DNA from: Flavobacteriales bacterium
Lineage (GTDB): Bacteria > Bacteroidota > Bacteroidia > JACJYZ01
Reading direction: 5' to 3'
DNA length: 64,000 nt
Assembly: GCA_020635855.1 (NCBI GenBank)
Contig: JACJYZ010000004.1
Location: 620,001-684,000, forward strand
Shown: in pieces, positions 44,981-52,908 of the stretch
Numbering within the stretch: position 1 is the stretch's first letter
Layout: the number at the start of each line of letters is the position of its first letter
The notes under the pieces: model-generated
Databases searched by the model: none
Told to the model about the DNA's origin: nothing
The model's input: the letters and a program-made list of their open reading frames with translations, nothing else
Program-made: the position numbers and the translations under genes

Positions 44981-45967
44981 TTAAAGTCCTAATTTTTCTG
45001 AAATTTCCAACATCCTCAGGATGGAACCTTCCGCTTTTTTGCGAAGGTTCTCTTCGAGAACGATCTCAGGTTTTTCGTATTTCAAACATACATACACTTT
45101 CTCGAGTGTATTCAACTTCATGTGCGGACAATCATTACACGCACATGCATTGTCGGGTGGCGCAGGGATAAAGGTTTTACCCGGTGCCTCCTTGTGCATC
45201 TGGTGAAGGATCCCTGATTCGGTAGCTACGATGAATTCTTTTGCCTCATCCCGGATGGCATATTTCAGGAGACCTGTGGTGGAGCCTACGTAGTCGGCCA
45301 GTTCAAGAACAGCATCTTCACATTCGGGGTGGGCGATGAATTTGGCGTTGGGATGCTGGGCTTTCAATCCGATGATCTTTTCGAGGGAGAATATCTCGTG
45401 TACCATACAGCTTCCGTCCCATATCTTCATCTTGCGTCCCGACTTCTTTTGTAGCCATGCACCCAGGTTTTTATCAGGCGCAAAAATAATAGGCTGGTCT
45501 TCCGGGATGCTTTCGATGATCTGTAATGCGTTGGTGGATGTGCACACAATGTCCGTCAACGCCTTGATCTCGGCCGAACAATTCACATAAGACACCACCA
45601 CGTGCCCAGGATGCTGGTCAACAAATTTCTTAAAAGCATCCGGCGGACACGAATCGGCAAGCGAACAACCTGCTTTCAAATCAGGGAGCAAAACTTTTTT
45701 ACCCGGACTCAGGATCTTAGCGGTTTCAGCCATGAAATGAACACCGGCAAACAAAATGATATCCGCATCGGTTGCAGCAGCCTGCTGCGAAAGTCCGAGG
45801 CTGTCGCCCACATAATCGGCAATATCCTGGATGTCCGCATCCTGGTAATAGTGCGCCAGAATGATTGCATTCTTTTCTTTTTTCAGCCTGGCAATCTCTG
45901 CGAACAAATCCATTGTCGGATCCACTTCCACATCCAGGTACCCTTTTTCCTCAATCTGCGTATTCAT
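44981..45967 (-). CDS. nadA: Quinolinate synthase A
   Basis: Condenses iminoaspartate with dihydroxyacetone phosphate to quinolinate for de novo NAD synthesis; a [4Fe-4S] enzyme. 328 residues. Motifs: ILAHYYQDADIQDIADYVGD, FAGVHFMAETAKILSPGKKV, YVNCSAEIKALTDIVCTSTN, IAHPECEDAVLELAD and CACNDCPHMKLNTLEKVY; cysteines in the YVNC, HPEC and CPHM contexts are candidate cluster ligands. nadB and nadC are not in the window. First gene of the run into the MORN/two-component genes. Confidence 0.95.
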   Translation of the reverse strand: MNTQIEEKGYLDVEVDPTMDLFAEIARLKKEKNAIILAHYYQDADIQDIADYVGDSLGLSQQAAATDADIILFAGVHFMAETAKILSPGKKVLLPDLKAGCSLADSCPPDAFKKFVDQHPGHVVVSYVNCSAEIKALTDIVCTSTNALQIIESIPEDQPIIFAPDKNLGAWLQKKSGRKMKIWDGSCMVHEIFSLEKIIGLKAQHPNAKFIAHPECEDAVLELADYVGSTTGLLKYAIRDEAKEFIVATESGILHQMHKEAPGKTFIPAPPDNACACNDCPHMKLNTLEKVYVCLKYEKPEIVLEENLRKKAEGSILRMLEISEKLGL

Positions 45968-46459
45968 AACTCGGCTTCGTTTCCAAACTTCCTTTTAACA
46001 GTATCAACAAACACTATTTAAATAATCTTTAATCTTTTGTAAATCTATGTTAATGTTATTAGCGTGTTGAAACCGTAAATAACTATTTACCTCGTGGTTT
46101 GCTTTTTGACTTTTTGAATATTACCTAACAAACCTTGGACTGATTGTTAAAATTAAAGAGCATGACAACAACTAATTAGCTCTTTATCCACAAGGTGTTC
46201 ATAACAAAGTTATGGATAATTATCTGATCATTTTGGTACCTGCCCACACTTCGAAAATTGTTCATGTTTTACCTAAATGTTCCCTCTTTAAAATTTGTGA
46301 GGGAATGTGATTTTCATATTAGGTGCTCTTTACTGAACCACCAAATATTTTTTTTGTCAGAATTCAACAAGTTGTTGGCCATTGTTCAATAAGATGTGAA
46401 CAACCCAAAACCACCCTGAATCTTGTTGTTGCATATTAAGGTCTGTCACCGGTCAGCCG
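45968..46459. other. AT-rich divergent intergenic region with DnaA-box-like sites (possible origin)
   Basis: About 490 bp without a gene. It contains a perfect DnaA box TTATCCACA at 46184-46192 and, 18 nt on, an inverted near-match TTATCCATA (46219-46211). Neighbouring DNA is AT-rich with long A/T stretches (46014-46080, 46270-46365) and a TGTTCA/TGAACA inverted repeat near 46384-46402. To the left most genes are on the minus strand, to the right several are on the plus strand. This is compatible with oriC, but two boxes are few, dnaA is not near, and base skew sampled by eye was inconclusive. Confidence 0.35.
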
Positions 46460-46490
46460 TTGTCTTATCCCCCGGTTTCCATTATTTTTG
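46460..46490 (+). promoter_or_regulatory. Bacteroidota promoter of rpiB
   Basis: TTG (46460-46462), exactly 20 nt, then TATTTTTG (46483-46490), a perfect TAnnTTTG. The -7 element covers the TTG at 46488, ruling it out as start codon and supporting GTG 46515. Confidence 0.7.
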
Positions 46491-46514
46491 CCTGAACCCT
46501 GTAAAGTCTTGCCT

Positions 46515-46949
46515 GTGAAAGTTGCGATAGGAAGTGATCATGCCGGCTTCAAACTGAAGCAGTATCTGGTGGATGTATTGAAAAGCAAAGGCATGGAGAT
46601 CCTGGATGTGGGTCCCTTTTCAGAAGAACGTGTAGATTATCCTGATTTCGCTCACCCGGTGGCGGAAGCAGTGGAATCCGGAAAAGTAGACATGGGTCTG
46701 ATCATGTGTGGCAGTGGGAATGGTATCAATATGGCAGCCAATAAGCATGCGGGGATCCGGTCGGCTTTGTGCTGGAATCCGGAAATAGCAAAACTGGCCC
46801 GTGAACACAATGATGCCAATGTGCTCGCCCTTCCGGCACGGTTCCTGACTGAAGAACAAGCCAGGGAAATACTCGAAGCATTTCTCGCTGCCAGATTTGA
46901 AGGTGGCCGACATGAAGAAAGAATACGTAAAATACCCCTTCATTCCTAA
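46515..46949 (+). CDS. rpiB: Ribose-5-phosphate isomerase B, GTG start
   Basis: Interconverts ribose-5-phosphate and ribulose-5-phosphate in the pentose phosphate pathway. 144 residues starting KVAIGSDHAGFKLK after the GTG, the normal RpiB length. Active-site features: Asp8-His9 in GSDHAG, Cys65 in IMCGSGNGINMAAN, and NKHAGIRSA. The M28 peptidase starts 10 nt downstream. Confidence 0.93.
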   Translation: MKVAIGSDHAGFKLKQYLVDVLKSKGMEILDVGPFSEERVDYPDFAHPVAEAVESGKVDMGLIMCGSGNGINMAANKHAGIRSALCWNPEIAKLAREHNDANVLALPARFLTEEQAREILEAFLAARFEGGRHEERIRKIPLHS

Positions 46950-46959
46950 AAGAAAGTGT

Positions 46960-48561
46960 ATGCGTAAACAACTTCTATTCTTGCCGGGAGTACTCCTGCT
47001 GGCATACGGATTACCTGCTCAAGCCGGACCCGGGCTGGATACCACGTCTGTGAAGTATGCCAATACCATTACGGTTGACGACATCAGTAAACACATGCAT
47101 GTATTGGCATCAGATGAATTCGAAGGCCGTGAAACAGGAATGGAAGGGCAAAAGAAAGCAGCCAGGTATATTGCGCAGCAGTTCAACCGCATCGGTATTC
47201 CACCTTATAAAGATTCCACTTACTTTCAATCGTTTCCTTTGCTGCTACAGAAGCCTTCAGGAAGTACGGTAACCGTGGGAGGCAAAACCTTTGAGTTCCT
47301 GAAAGACTTTTACTACTTCCCGGGTGTGGAAGATCAGCAATGGACGGTACAGGATGTGCTTTTTTTGGGATATGGTATTGCAGAAGAAGATGGGTACAAT
47401 GATTATAAAGGTCACGATGTAGCAGGTAAAGTACTCATGGTCATCAATGGTGAGCCGCTCGATAAGGATAGCAATTCGGTTGTAACCGGATCACCCAAGA
47501 AATCAATCTGGACTACCAACTATAGAACAAAAGGCAGAACCGCCTTGGAAAAAGAGGCAAAAGCCCAGTTTGTGGTGATGGAAGATGTGCAGAAGAACAT
47601 CGCCCGCTTCCGCCACTATATTGAACAACCTTCCATGAAGCTGGATGTGGTATCCGAAGATGAAGATCCGAACCGGAAGCGTGTTCCTCAGATCTACATT
47701 TCTTGGGACCTGGCCAATGCCATTCTCAAACAGGGTGGAAGTAAGAAGGATATACAAGGTTATATTTCCGAGATCAGTAAAAAGAAAAAACCGGTTTCCT
47801 TTGATGCCCGGGTAGGTGTGGGATTGGATGTGAAAAAGGTGTCGGAAAAACTCATGTCCGAGAACGTGCTCGGCTATATAGAAGGAAGCGATAAGAAAGA
47901 TGAACTGGTGATCGTGACCGCCCACTATGATCATATAGGAAAAGATGGAGATGAAATTTTCAACGGTGCCGATGATGATGCCTCCGGAACTACCGCCCTG
48001 TTGGAAATCGCCGAGGCATTTGAACGTGCGAAAAAGGAAGGGCACGGACCCAGAAGAAGTATATTGGTCATGACCGTTGCGGGCGAAGAAAAAGGCCTGC
48101 TGGGATCACAATGGTATTCTGAAAATCCCGTGTATCCGTTGAACCAGACTGTCGCAGACCTTAACATAGATATGATCGGAAGACAGGATGAAAAGTACAA
48201 GGACAATCCGGATTATATCTACCTCATCGGGTCCGACAAACTCAGCAGTGAGTTAAAAAAGATCAATGAGGAAAACAACCAGAAATACACCCAGCTCGAA
48301 CTCGACTATACCTACGATGACCCCAATGATCCGAACCGGTACTACTACCGTTCAGATCATTATAACTTTGCCAAAAACAACATCCCCATCATCTTTTACT
48401 TCAACGGTACCCATGCGGATTATCACAAATCCACCGATACCGTAGAAAAAATCAATTTTAACAAGATGGAAAAGATCACGCGACTGGTGTTCCACACTTG
48501 CTGGGAGCTAGCCAACCGCAATGAACGCATCAAGCTGGATCCAAAGAAAGATTCCGAATAA
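46960..48561 (+). CDS. M28 family zinc peptidase, exported
   Basis: 533 residues from ATG 46960 (signal peptide MRKQLLFLPGVLLLAYGLPA; the longer frame overlaps rpiB). A PA-type insert lies between about 130 and 300 (GYNDYKGHDVAGKVLMVING). The M28 zinc site is intact: VTAHYDHIGKDGDE, NGADDDASGTTALLEIA, VAGEEKGLLGSQWYSE, NLDMIGR-like ADLNIDMIGRQDE and the late histidine in YFNGTHADYHKSTD. Expected to be a periplasmic or secreted aminopeptidase. Follows rpiB by 10 nt; the next gene starts 16 nt downstream. Confidence 0.92.
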   Translation: MRKQLLFLPGVLLLAYGLPAQAGPGLDTTSVKYANTITVDDISKHMHVLASDEFEGRETGMEGQKKAARYIAQQFNRIGIPPYKDSTYFQSFPLLLQKPSGSTVTVGGKTFEFLKDFYYFPGVEDQQWTVQDVLFLGYGIAEEDGYNDYKGHDVAGKVLMVINGEPLDKDSNSVVTGSPKKSIWTTNYRTKGRTALEKEAKAQFVVMEDVQKNIARFRHYIEQPSMKLDVVSEDEDPNRKRVPQIYISWDLANAILKQGGSKKDIQGYISEISKKKKPVSFDARVGVGLDVKKVSEKLMSENVLGYIEGSDKKDELVIVTAHYDHIGKDGDEIFNGADDDASGTTALLEIAEAFERAKKEGHGPRRSILVMTVAGEEKGLLGSQWYSENPVYPLNQTVADLNIDMIGRQDEKYKDNPDYIYLIGSDKLSSELKKINEENNQKYTQLELDYTYDDPNDPNRYYYRSDHYNFAKNNIPIIFYFNGTHADYHKSTDTVEKINFNKMEKITRLVFHTCWELANRNERIKLDPKKDSE

Positions 48562-48577
48562 CCCCTACCTCCCCGAC

Positions 48578-49963
48578 ATGGACCAAAAGACCCTGGATAA
48601 TTTTTTAAAGAAAAGCGAAAACAAAGCTTTTGACAAGGAACACCGACGCAAACTGGTGTTCAACATCACCCAGTACGACAATACGGTTGTCAAAGGAAAA
48701 CAACAATTTTCCAACCTCGAGCTGGCCCGGCAACGCGCTGCATCCCGCAAGTTCAAGGCCATAGAAAACCTGGACAAGTACCTCATTGAGTTTGAAGCCA
48801 ATTTCACCAGAAACGGCGGCAAGGTGATCTGGGCCCGCAATACGGAAGAAGCCCAACAGGAAATCCTGAAGATCCTGCAAAGCGTGAATGCCAAATCGTT
48901 GGTGAAATCCAAATCGATGATCACCGAAGAGATTCACCTGAACCATTTTCTGGAGCAACATGGCATCGAATCGGTGGAAACCGATCTGGGCGAATACATC
49001 GTTCAGATGGCAGGTGAAACGCCCTATCACATCGTTACGCCGGCCATGCACAAGTCGAAAGAAGATGTTGCCAAGTTGTTTCATGAGAAAGTAGGAACAC
49101 CGCTCGACAGCACCCCGCAGGATATCACAGCGTATGTGAGAAAAGAACTGCGTGAAAAATACCAGCGTGCGGATGCCGGTATTTCGGGTGCCAACTTTCT
49201 GCTGGCAGACAGCGGCTCCATCGCCCTCACGGAAAATGAAGGCAATGCCTACCTGAGCGTGGGTTTCCCGAAAGTACACATCACTGTGGTGGGACTCGAA
49301 AAGATCCTGCCCTCCATGAACGACCTGGCATTGTTCTGGCCCCTACTGGCAACGCATGGCACCGGACAGAACATGACTGTATACAACCACATTGTGAGTG
49401 GCCCACGCAAGCATTCGGAAGTCGATGGTCCGGATGAAATGTACGTGGTGCTGTTGGACAACGGTCGCACTGAACTGTTGTCACATCATGAACAACGACA
49501 GGCCCTGCATTGCATCCGATGCGGCGCATGCCTGAATGCCTGCCCTATCTATCAAAGCATCGGAGGACATTCATACGGAACTACCTATAGTGGTCCCATC
49601 GGTTCGGTCATCACACCGCATTTTGACGGCATGGAAAAATACAGGCACCTGAGTTTTGCCTCGTCGCTTTGTGGCCGCTGTACCGAAGTATGCCCCGTGC
49701 GGATTGATGTGCACAAGCTCCTGATGCTGAACCGCCGTGACGTTTCAGTCGCTGATCAAGTGCCCAAAATGGAGAGCCGCATTGTGTATTTTTGGAAGAA
49801 AGCCATGCTGAACCGCAAGCTGATGGAGATGGGCGGATCAAGCATCAAGAACATGGCCATGAAGTACATGCTGAAAGGGTCCTGGGGCAAACATAGGGAG
49901 GTGCCGCGCATTGCACCCAAATCATTCAGCCGCCTCTGGCGCGAGAAAAAAGGAATGTTCTAA
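48578..49963 (+). CDS. LutB/LldF-like iron-sulfur protein (LUD domain)
   Basis: 461 residues from ATG 48578. N-terminal and central LUD domain (MITEEIHLNHFLEQHGIESV, TDLGEYIVQM, ISGANFLLADSGSIALTENE), then two ferredoxin-type cluster motifs: Cys312, 315, 318, 322 (CIRCGACLNACPIYQ) and Cys365, 368, 372 (CGRCTEVCPVRID). LutB works with LutA and LutC in L-lactate oxidation; neither partner is next to it here, so the symbol is withheld. The stop codon overlaps the convergent gene's stop as CTAA. Confidence 0.88.
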   Translation: MDQKTLDNFLKKSENKAFDKEHRRKLVFNITQYDNTVVKGKQQFSNLELARQRAASRKFKAIENLDKYLIEFEANFTRNGGKVIWARNTEEAQQEILKILQSVNAKSLVKSKSMITEEIHLNHFLEQHGIESVETDLGEYIVQMAGETPYHIVTPAMHKSKEDVAKLFHEKVGTPLDSTPQDITAYVRKELREKYQRADAGISGANFLLADSGSIALTENEGNAYLSVGFPKVHITVVGLEKILPSMNDLALFWPLLATHGTGQNMTVYNHIVSGPRKHSEVDGPDEMYVVLLDNGRTELLSHHEQRQALHCIRCGACLNACPIYQSIGGHSYGTTYSGPIGSVITPHFDGMEKYRHLSFASSLCGRCTEVCPVRIDVHKLLMLNRRDVSVADQVPKMESRIVYFWKKAMLNRKLMEMGGSSIKNMAMKYMLKGSWGKHREVPRIAPKSFSRLWREKKGMF

Positions 49964-51201
49964 GGGGTGCCCTGCGCCAGCAGTTCCTGCAACATCGCAT
50001 CCGTTTTTTCTTTGTAATCCATATAATGGATCCCTGTGCCGGGCCCTGAAAAACCGGTATGAATCTCGTGTACTCGTCCATCACGTGCAACCACAATGGC
50101 GGTCGGAAAAGCCATCACACGATTGATCATCGGAAGCGCTGCTGAAGCCGCATTCTTGTCGGCCGTACCCGCGATCAGAAACCGGTAAGGTATGGAAAGC
50201 CGCTCGCGGATGCGGTTTACATTTCTGACCGCTTTTTCGAATTCATCCGTGCGTTCGAAACACAATGCCACCACTTCCAGGCCCCGGTCGTGGTAGCGTT
50301 CGTACATTTCTTTCAGAAATTTTGATTCATCAATGCAGTTGGGGCACCAGGATCCCATCAACTGCACAATTACCACTTTGTTTTGAAATGCAGGATCCGA
50401 CATGGATACCAGATGTCCCTCCAGGTCGGGGAATGTAAAAGCAAGCCTGTCGTAGCCTTCCTTCAGGTACGTCAGGCTGTCGGCATTACCTAATTGAAAG
50501 GTATCATCGCGAACCGCTTTCCAGGTTTCCTTGGAATGAATGCCTGACCAATAGGTTCCGGAAAGTGAACCATCCTTTTCAAGCCGGCACGCGAACAGGA
50601 ATGCGTGCGCCCCATCAAACCGGGAGAGTGTGAAACCGCTATCGGTGGCTTCACCTGTCAGGTAACGGTAATCGCCGGTCTCGGTCAGGAATGTACCGGA
50701 AAGGGTTCCGCCCGATTGCTGAAATTCTCCGATTGCATTGTAAGCATCGGGAGCCGTTTCATTGAAGACCACTTTCCATCGTCCCGTATAATCTGCATGA
50801 GGGAGTGGTTTGATTTCTTCTTTCTGAACCAGGGTGGCCCTGAACGGCAGAATGTAGTCTTTGCCACGCGACAGGTTGTACCACCTTCCATTCAGGCCGG
50901 CTTCACCCTCTTTTCGTTTTCCCCTGATTTCCGAATCATACAAGGGCAATCGGATGAAAAATGAGTCCGGCATGAGTTTAACTTCATCCACACGGATGAC
51001 TTCCTCCCCGAAGCGCAGCTCGATCAATGTGTCGGGTTGCAGGTGCAGTTGGAAAGGAAAAGGAAGCCAAACGCCTTTTTCGACTTCCACGCCCGCTTCC
51101 CATGAACTGTCACCGGACAGGTGAAATTCATGTCCGGTTTCATTACATCTTGTGAACAGAACAACACTTAGGATTCCTATGACGGATGTGGAAAACCTCA
51201 T
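49960..51201 (-). CDS. TlpA/thioredoxin-like envelope protein
   Basis: 413 residues; N-terminal signal with cysteine at position 19 (VVLFTRCNETG), an atypical lipobox. Residues about 25-245 are a beta-rich N-domain of the type found before TlpA-like domains in Bacteroidota (YTGRWKVVFNETAPDAYNAI; GTLSGTFLTETGDYRYLTG). The thioredoxin fold has the active site Cys286-Pro-Asn-Cys289 in LMGSWCPNCIDESKFL and the cis-proline in NRVMAFPTAIVV. Likely a periplasm-facing disulfide reductase. Its ATG overlaps the stop of the upstream lipoprotein gene (ATGA). Confidence 0.85.
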   Translation of the reverse strand: MRFSTSVIGILSVVLFTRCNETGHEFHLSGDSSWEAGVEVEKGVWLPFPFQLHLQPDTLIELRFGEEVIRVDEVKLMPDSFFIRLPLYDSEIRGKRKEGEAGLNGRWYNLSRGKDYILPFRATLVQKEEIKPLPHADYTGRWKVVFNETAPDAYNAIGEFQQSGGTLSGTFLTETGDYRYLTGEATDSGFTLSRFDGAHAFLFACRLEKDGSLSGTYWSGIHSKETWKAVRDDTFQLGNADSLTYLKEGYDRLAFTFPDLEGHLVSMSDPAFQNKVVIVQLMGSWCPNCIDESKFLKEMYERYHDRGLEVVALCFERTDEFEKAVRNVNRIRERLSIPYRFLIAGTADKNAASAALPMINRVMAFPTAIVVARDGRVHEIHTGFSGPGTGIHYMDYKEKTDAMLQELLAQGTP

Positions 51202-51758
51202 TGGAATGTGGCATCAATCATGTAGTGAGAAGGGTCGAGTCCGGGCACCTGTCGCTCCCCCTCCATGTGGTAACCGGATCCGGGGGTATAGGACAGTTCG
51301 CGTTTGAGGGAGTATAAGTTGCTGGAGGTGATGAGTTCGATACGGATGCTGGTTACCTGGTTGTTCTCAAAAGTGATCGAGACCTCGCGCACTTTGGTAT
51401 CATTGTCTTTCGCATGGTAGGAAATGATCAGGTTTCCGGAGGTCCCTGAACTATCGGTTCTGTAGGCATCGCGAAGCGCCGGCACGTTCAGGTCGCATTC
51501 GGTGAATACATGGAATTCGAGTTTCCAGTTGATATTAAGTTCCTGTTCCGATTCCGTTCGATCATCCAATGTAATGCGTTTGTTCACCTTTTGCTGTGTG
51601 GAGGTGAGATGTGCTATTTCTGCATTGAAATAGGCAGGAATATCAAAGAAAGGTTTGGCACCGGAATCAGGTTCCTTCACCTGGATACATGACGTCAAAC
51701 ACATCACTGAAATAAGGATGAGCATAAGCGTCATTCGATGAATCGGGAATCGAAGCAT
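51198..51758 (-). CDS. Lipoprotein of unknown function
   Basis: 186 residues; signal peptide ending in lipobox CLTSC. The mature part is predicted beta-rich (LNINWKLEFHVFTECDL; EVSITFENNQVTSIRIEL; KRELSYTPGSGYHMEGE). No family recognised. Translationally coupled to the TlpA-like gene by a 4-nt overlap, so the two probably act in the same envelope process. Confidence 0.65.
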   Translation of the reverse strand: MLRFPIHRMTLMLILISVMCLTSCIQVKEPDSGAKPFFDIPAYFNAEIAHLTSTQQKVNKRITLDDRTESEQELNINWKLEFHVFTECDLNVPALRDAYRTDSSGTSGNLIISYHAKDNDTKVREVSITFENNQVTSIRIELITSSNLYSLKRELSYTPGSGYHMEGERQVPGLDPSHYMIDATFQ

Positions 51759-51820
51759 GGCTGAAAATCAGCTGTAAATTTATAATTTGCCGGCTAATTC
51801 CGCAGTTCGGGACAGCACAC

Positions 51821-52396
51821 ATGATTCAACTTGCCATTTTCGCTTCAGGATCCGGGACCAATGCCGAACGCATCATGCAGCATTTTCAGTCGCATGACGC
51901 GATACGGGTGGCGCTGGTATTATCAAACAATTCCGATGCATATGTTTTGCAACGCGCGGCCAAATTCAATGTGCCTTCGGTGGTTTTCAACCGCACGGCG
52001 TTGAACCATGGTGACGTACTTCAAACACTGAAGGAACACAAGATTGATTTCCTGGTGCTGGCCGGTTTCATGTGGCTGGTGCCGGCTGACCTGGTCAGGG
52101 CGTATGAGGGGCGGATTGTGAACATTCACCCTGCCTTGCTGCCCAAATACGGTGGCAAAGGCATGTATGGTGATCATGTGCATGAGGCCGTGGTGGCTGC
52201 GGGTGAAAAGCAGACCGGAATCACCATCCATCGGGTGAACGAGCGGTATGATGAAGGGGCTATCCTCTTCCAGGCATCGGTAGAAGTATTGCCGGAGGAT
52301 ACACCCGCGGAAGTGGCGCGCAAGGTGCATGAACTGGAATACCGGTATTACCCGGAATGGATTGAAAAAGCGGTGGTATCCGGTCTTCCGTCCTGA
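51821..52396 (+). CDS. purN: Phosphoribosylglycinamide formyltransferase
   Basis: Transfers formyl from 10-formyl-THF to GAR in purine synthesis. 191 residues. Motifs: FASGSGTNAERIMQHF (phosphate loop), VLAGFMWLVPADLV, NIHPALLPKYGGKGMYG (catalytic Asn/His region) and TGITIHRVNERYDEGAI (catalytic Asp region). ATG 51821; rnhA follows after 14 nt. Confidence 0.95.
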   Translation: MIQLAIFASGSGTNAERIMQHFQSHDAIRVALVLSNNSDAYVLQRAAKFNVPSVVFNRTALNHGDVLQTLKEHKIDFLVLAGFMWLVPADLVRAYEGRIVNIHPALLPKYGGKGMYGDHVHEAVVAAGEKQTGITIHRVNERYDEGAILFQASVEVLPEDTPAEVARKVHELEYRYYPEWIEKAVVSGLPS

Positions 52397-52410
52397 AAAA
52401 ACAACAAGAT

Positions 52411-52908
52411 TTGGCAGAGATAATCATATATACAGATGGTGCGGCACGAGGGAATCCAGGCCCGGGAGGTTATGGCATCGTGATGATGAGCGGCAAGCAC
52501 CGGAAAGAACTTTCGCAGGGGTATCGCCATACCACCAACAACCGCATGGAGTTGCTGAGTGTGATTGTTGCACTTGAAAGCCTGAAACAGCAGGACCACC
52601 AGGTGACGGTATTCTCCGATTCCAAATATGTGGTGGACGCCATTCAGAAGGGTTGGTTATTCGATTGGTTCAAGAAGGGATTCAAAGGAAAGAAGAACGT
52701 GGATTTGTGGATGCGCTTCCTGAAGATCTACAAAAAACATCGCGTGACTTTCCGGTGGGTGAAAGGCCATGCCGACAATCCGTTCAATGAGCGGTGTGAT
52801 GAACTTGCCGTGGAAGCTGCCGAAAGCGGGCGACTGCTACGCGACGAAGGATACGAAGCTTCAGAGGAAGGATTATTTCCCGGAGCTAGCCGCTCTGAAG
52901 GCATCTAG
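52411..52908 (+). CDS. rnhA: Ribonuclease HI, TTG start
   Basis: Removes RNA from RNA-DNA hybrids. 165 residues with the full DEDD set: Asp9 (YTDGAARGNPGPGGYG), Glu47 (NNRMELLSVIVALE), Asp70 (FSDSKYVVDAI) and Asp130 (ERCDELA), plus His120 in VKGHADNPFN. Start is TTG 52411; the purN stop lies in frame just before it. Its last 36 nt overlap the convergent M1 peptidase gene. Confidence 0.95.
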   Translation: MAEIIIYTDGAARGNPGPGGYGIVMMSGKHRKELSQGYRHTTNNRMELLSVIVALESLKQQDHQVTVFSDSKYVVDAIQKGWLFDWFKKGFKGKKNVDLWMRFLKIYKKHRVTFRWVKGHADNPFNERCDELAVEAAESGRLLRDEGYEASEEGLFPGASRSEGI

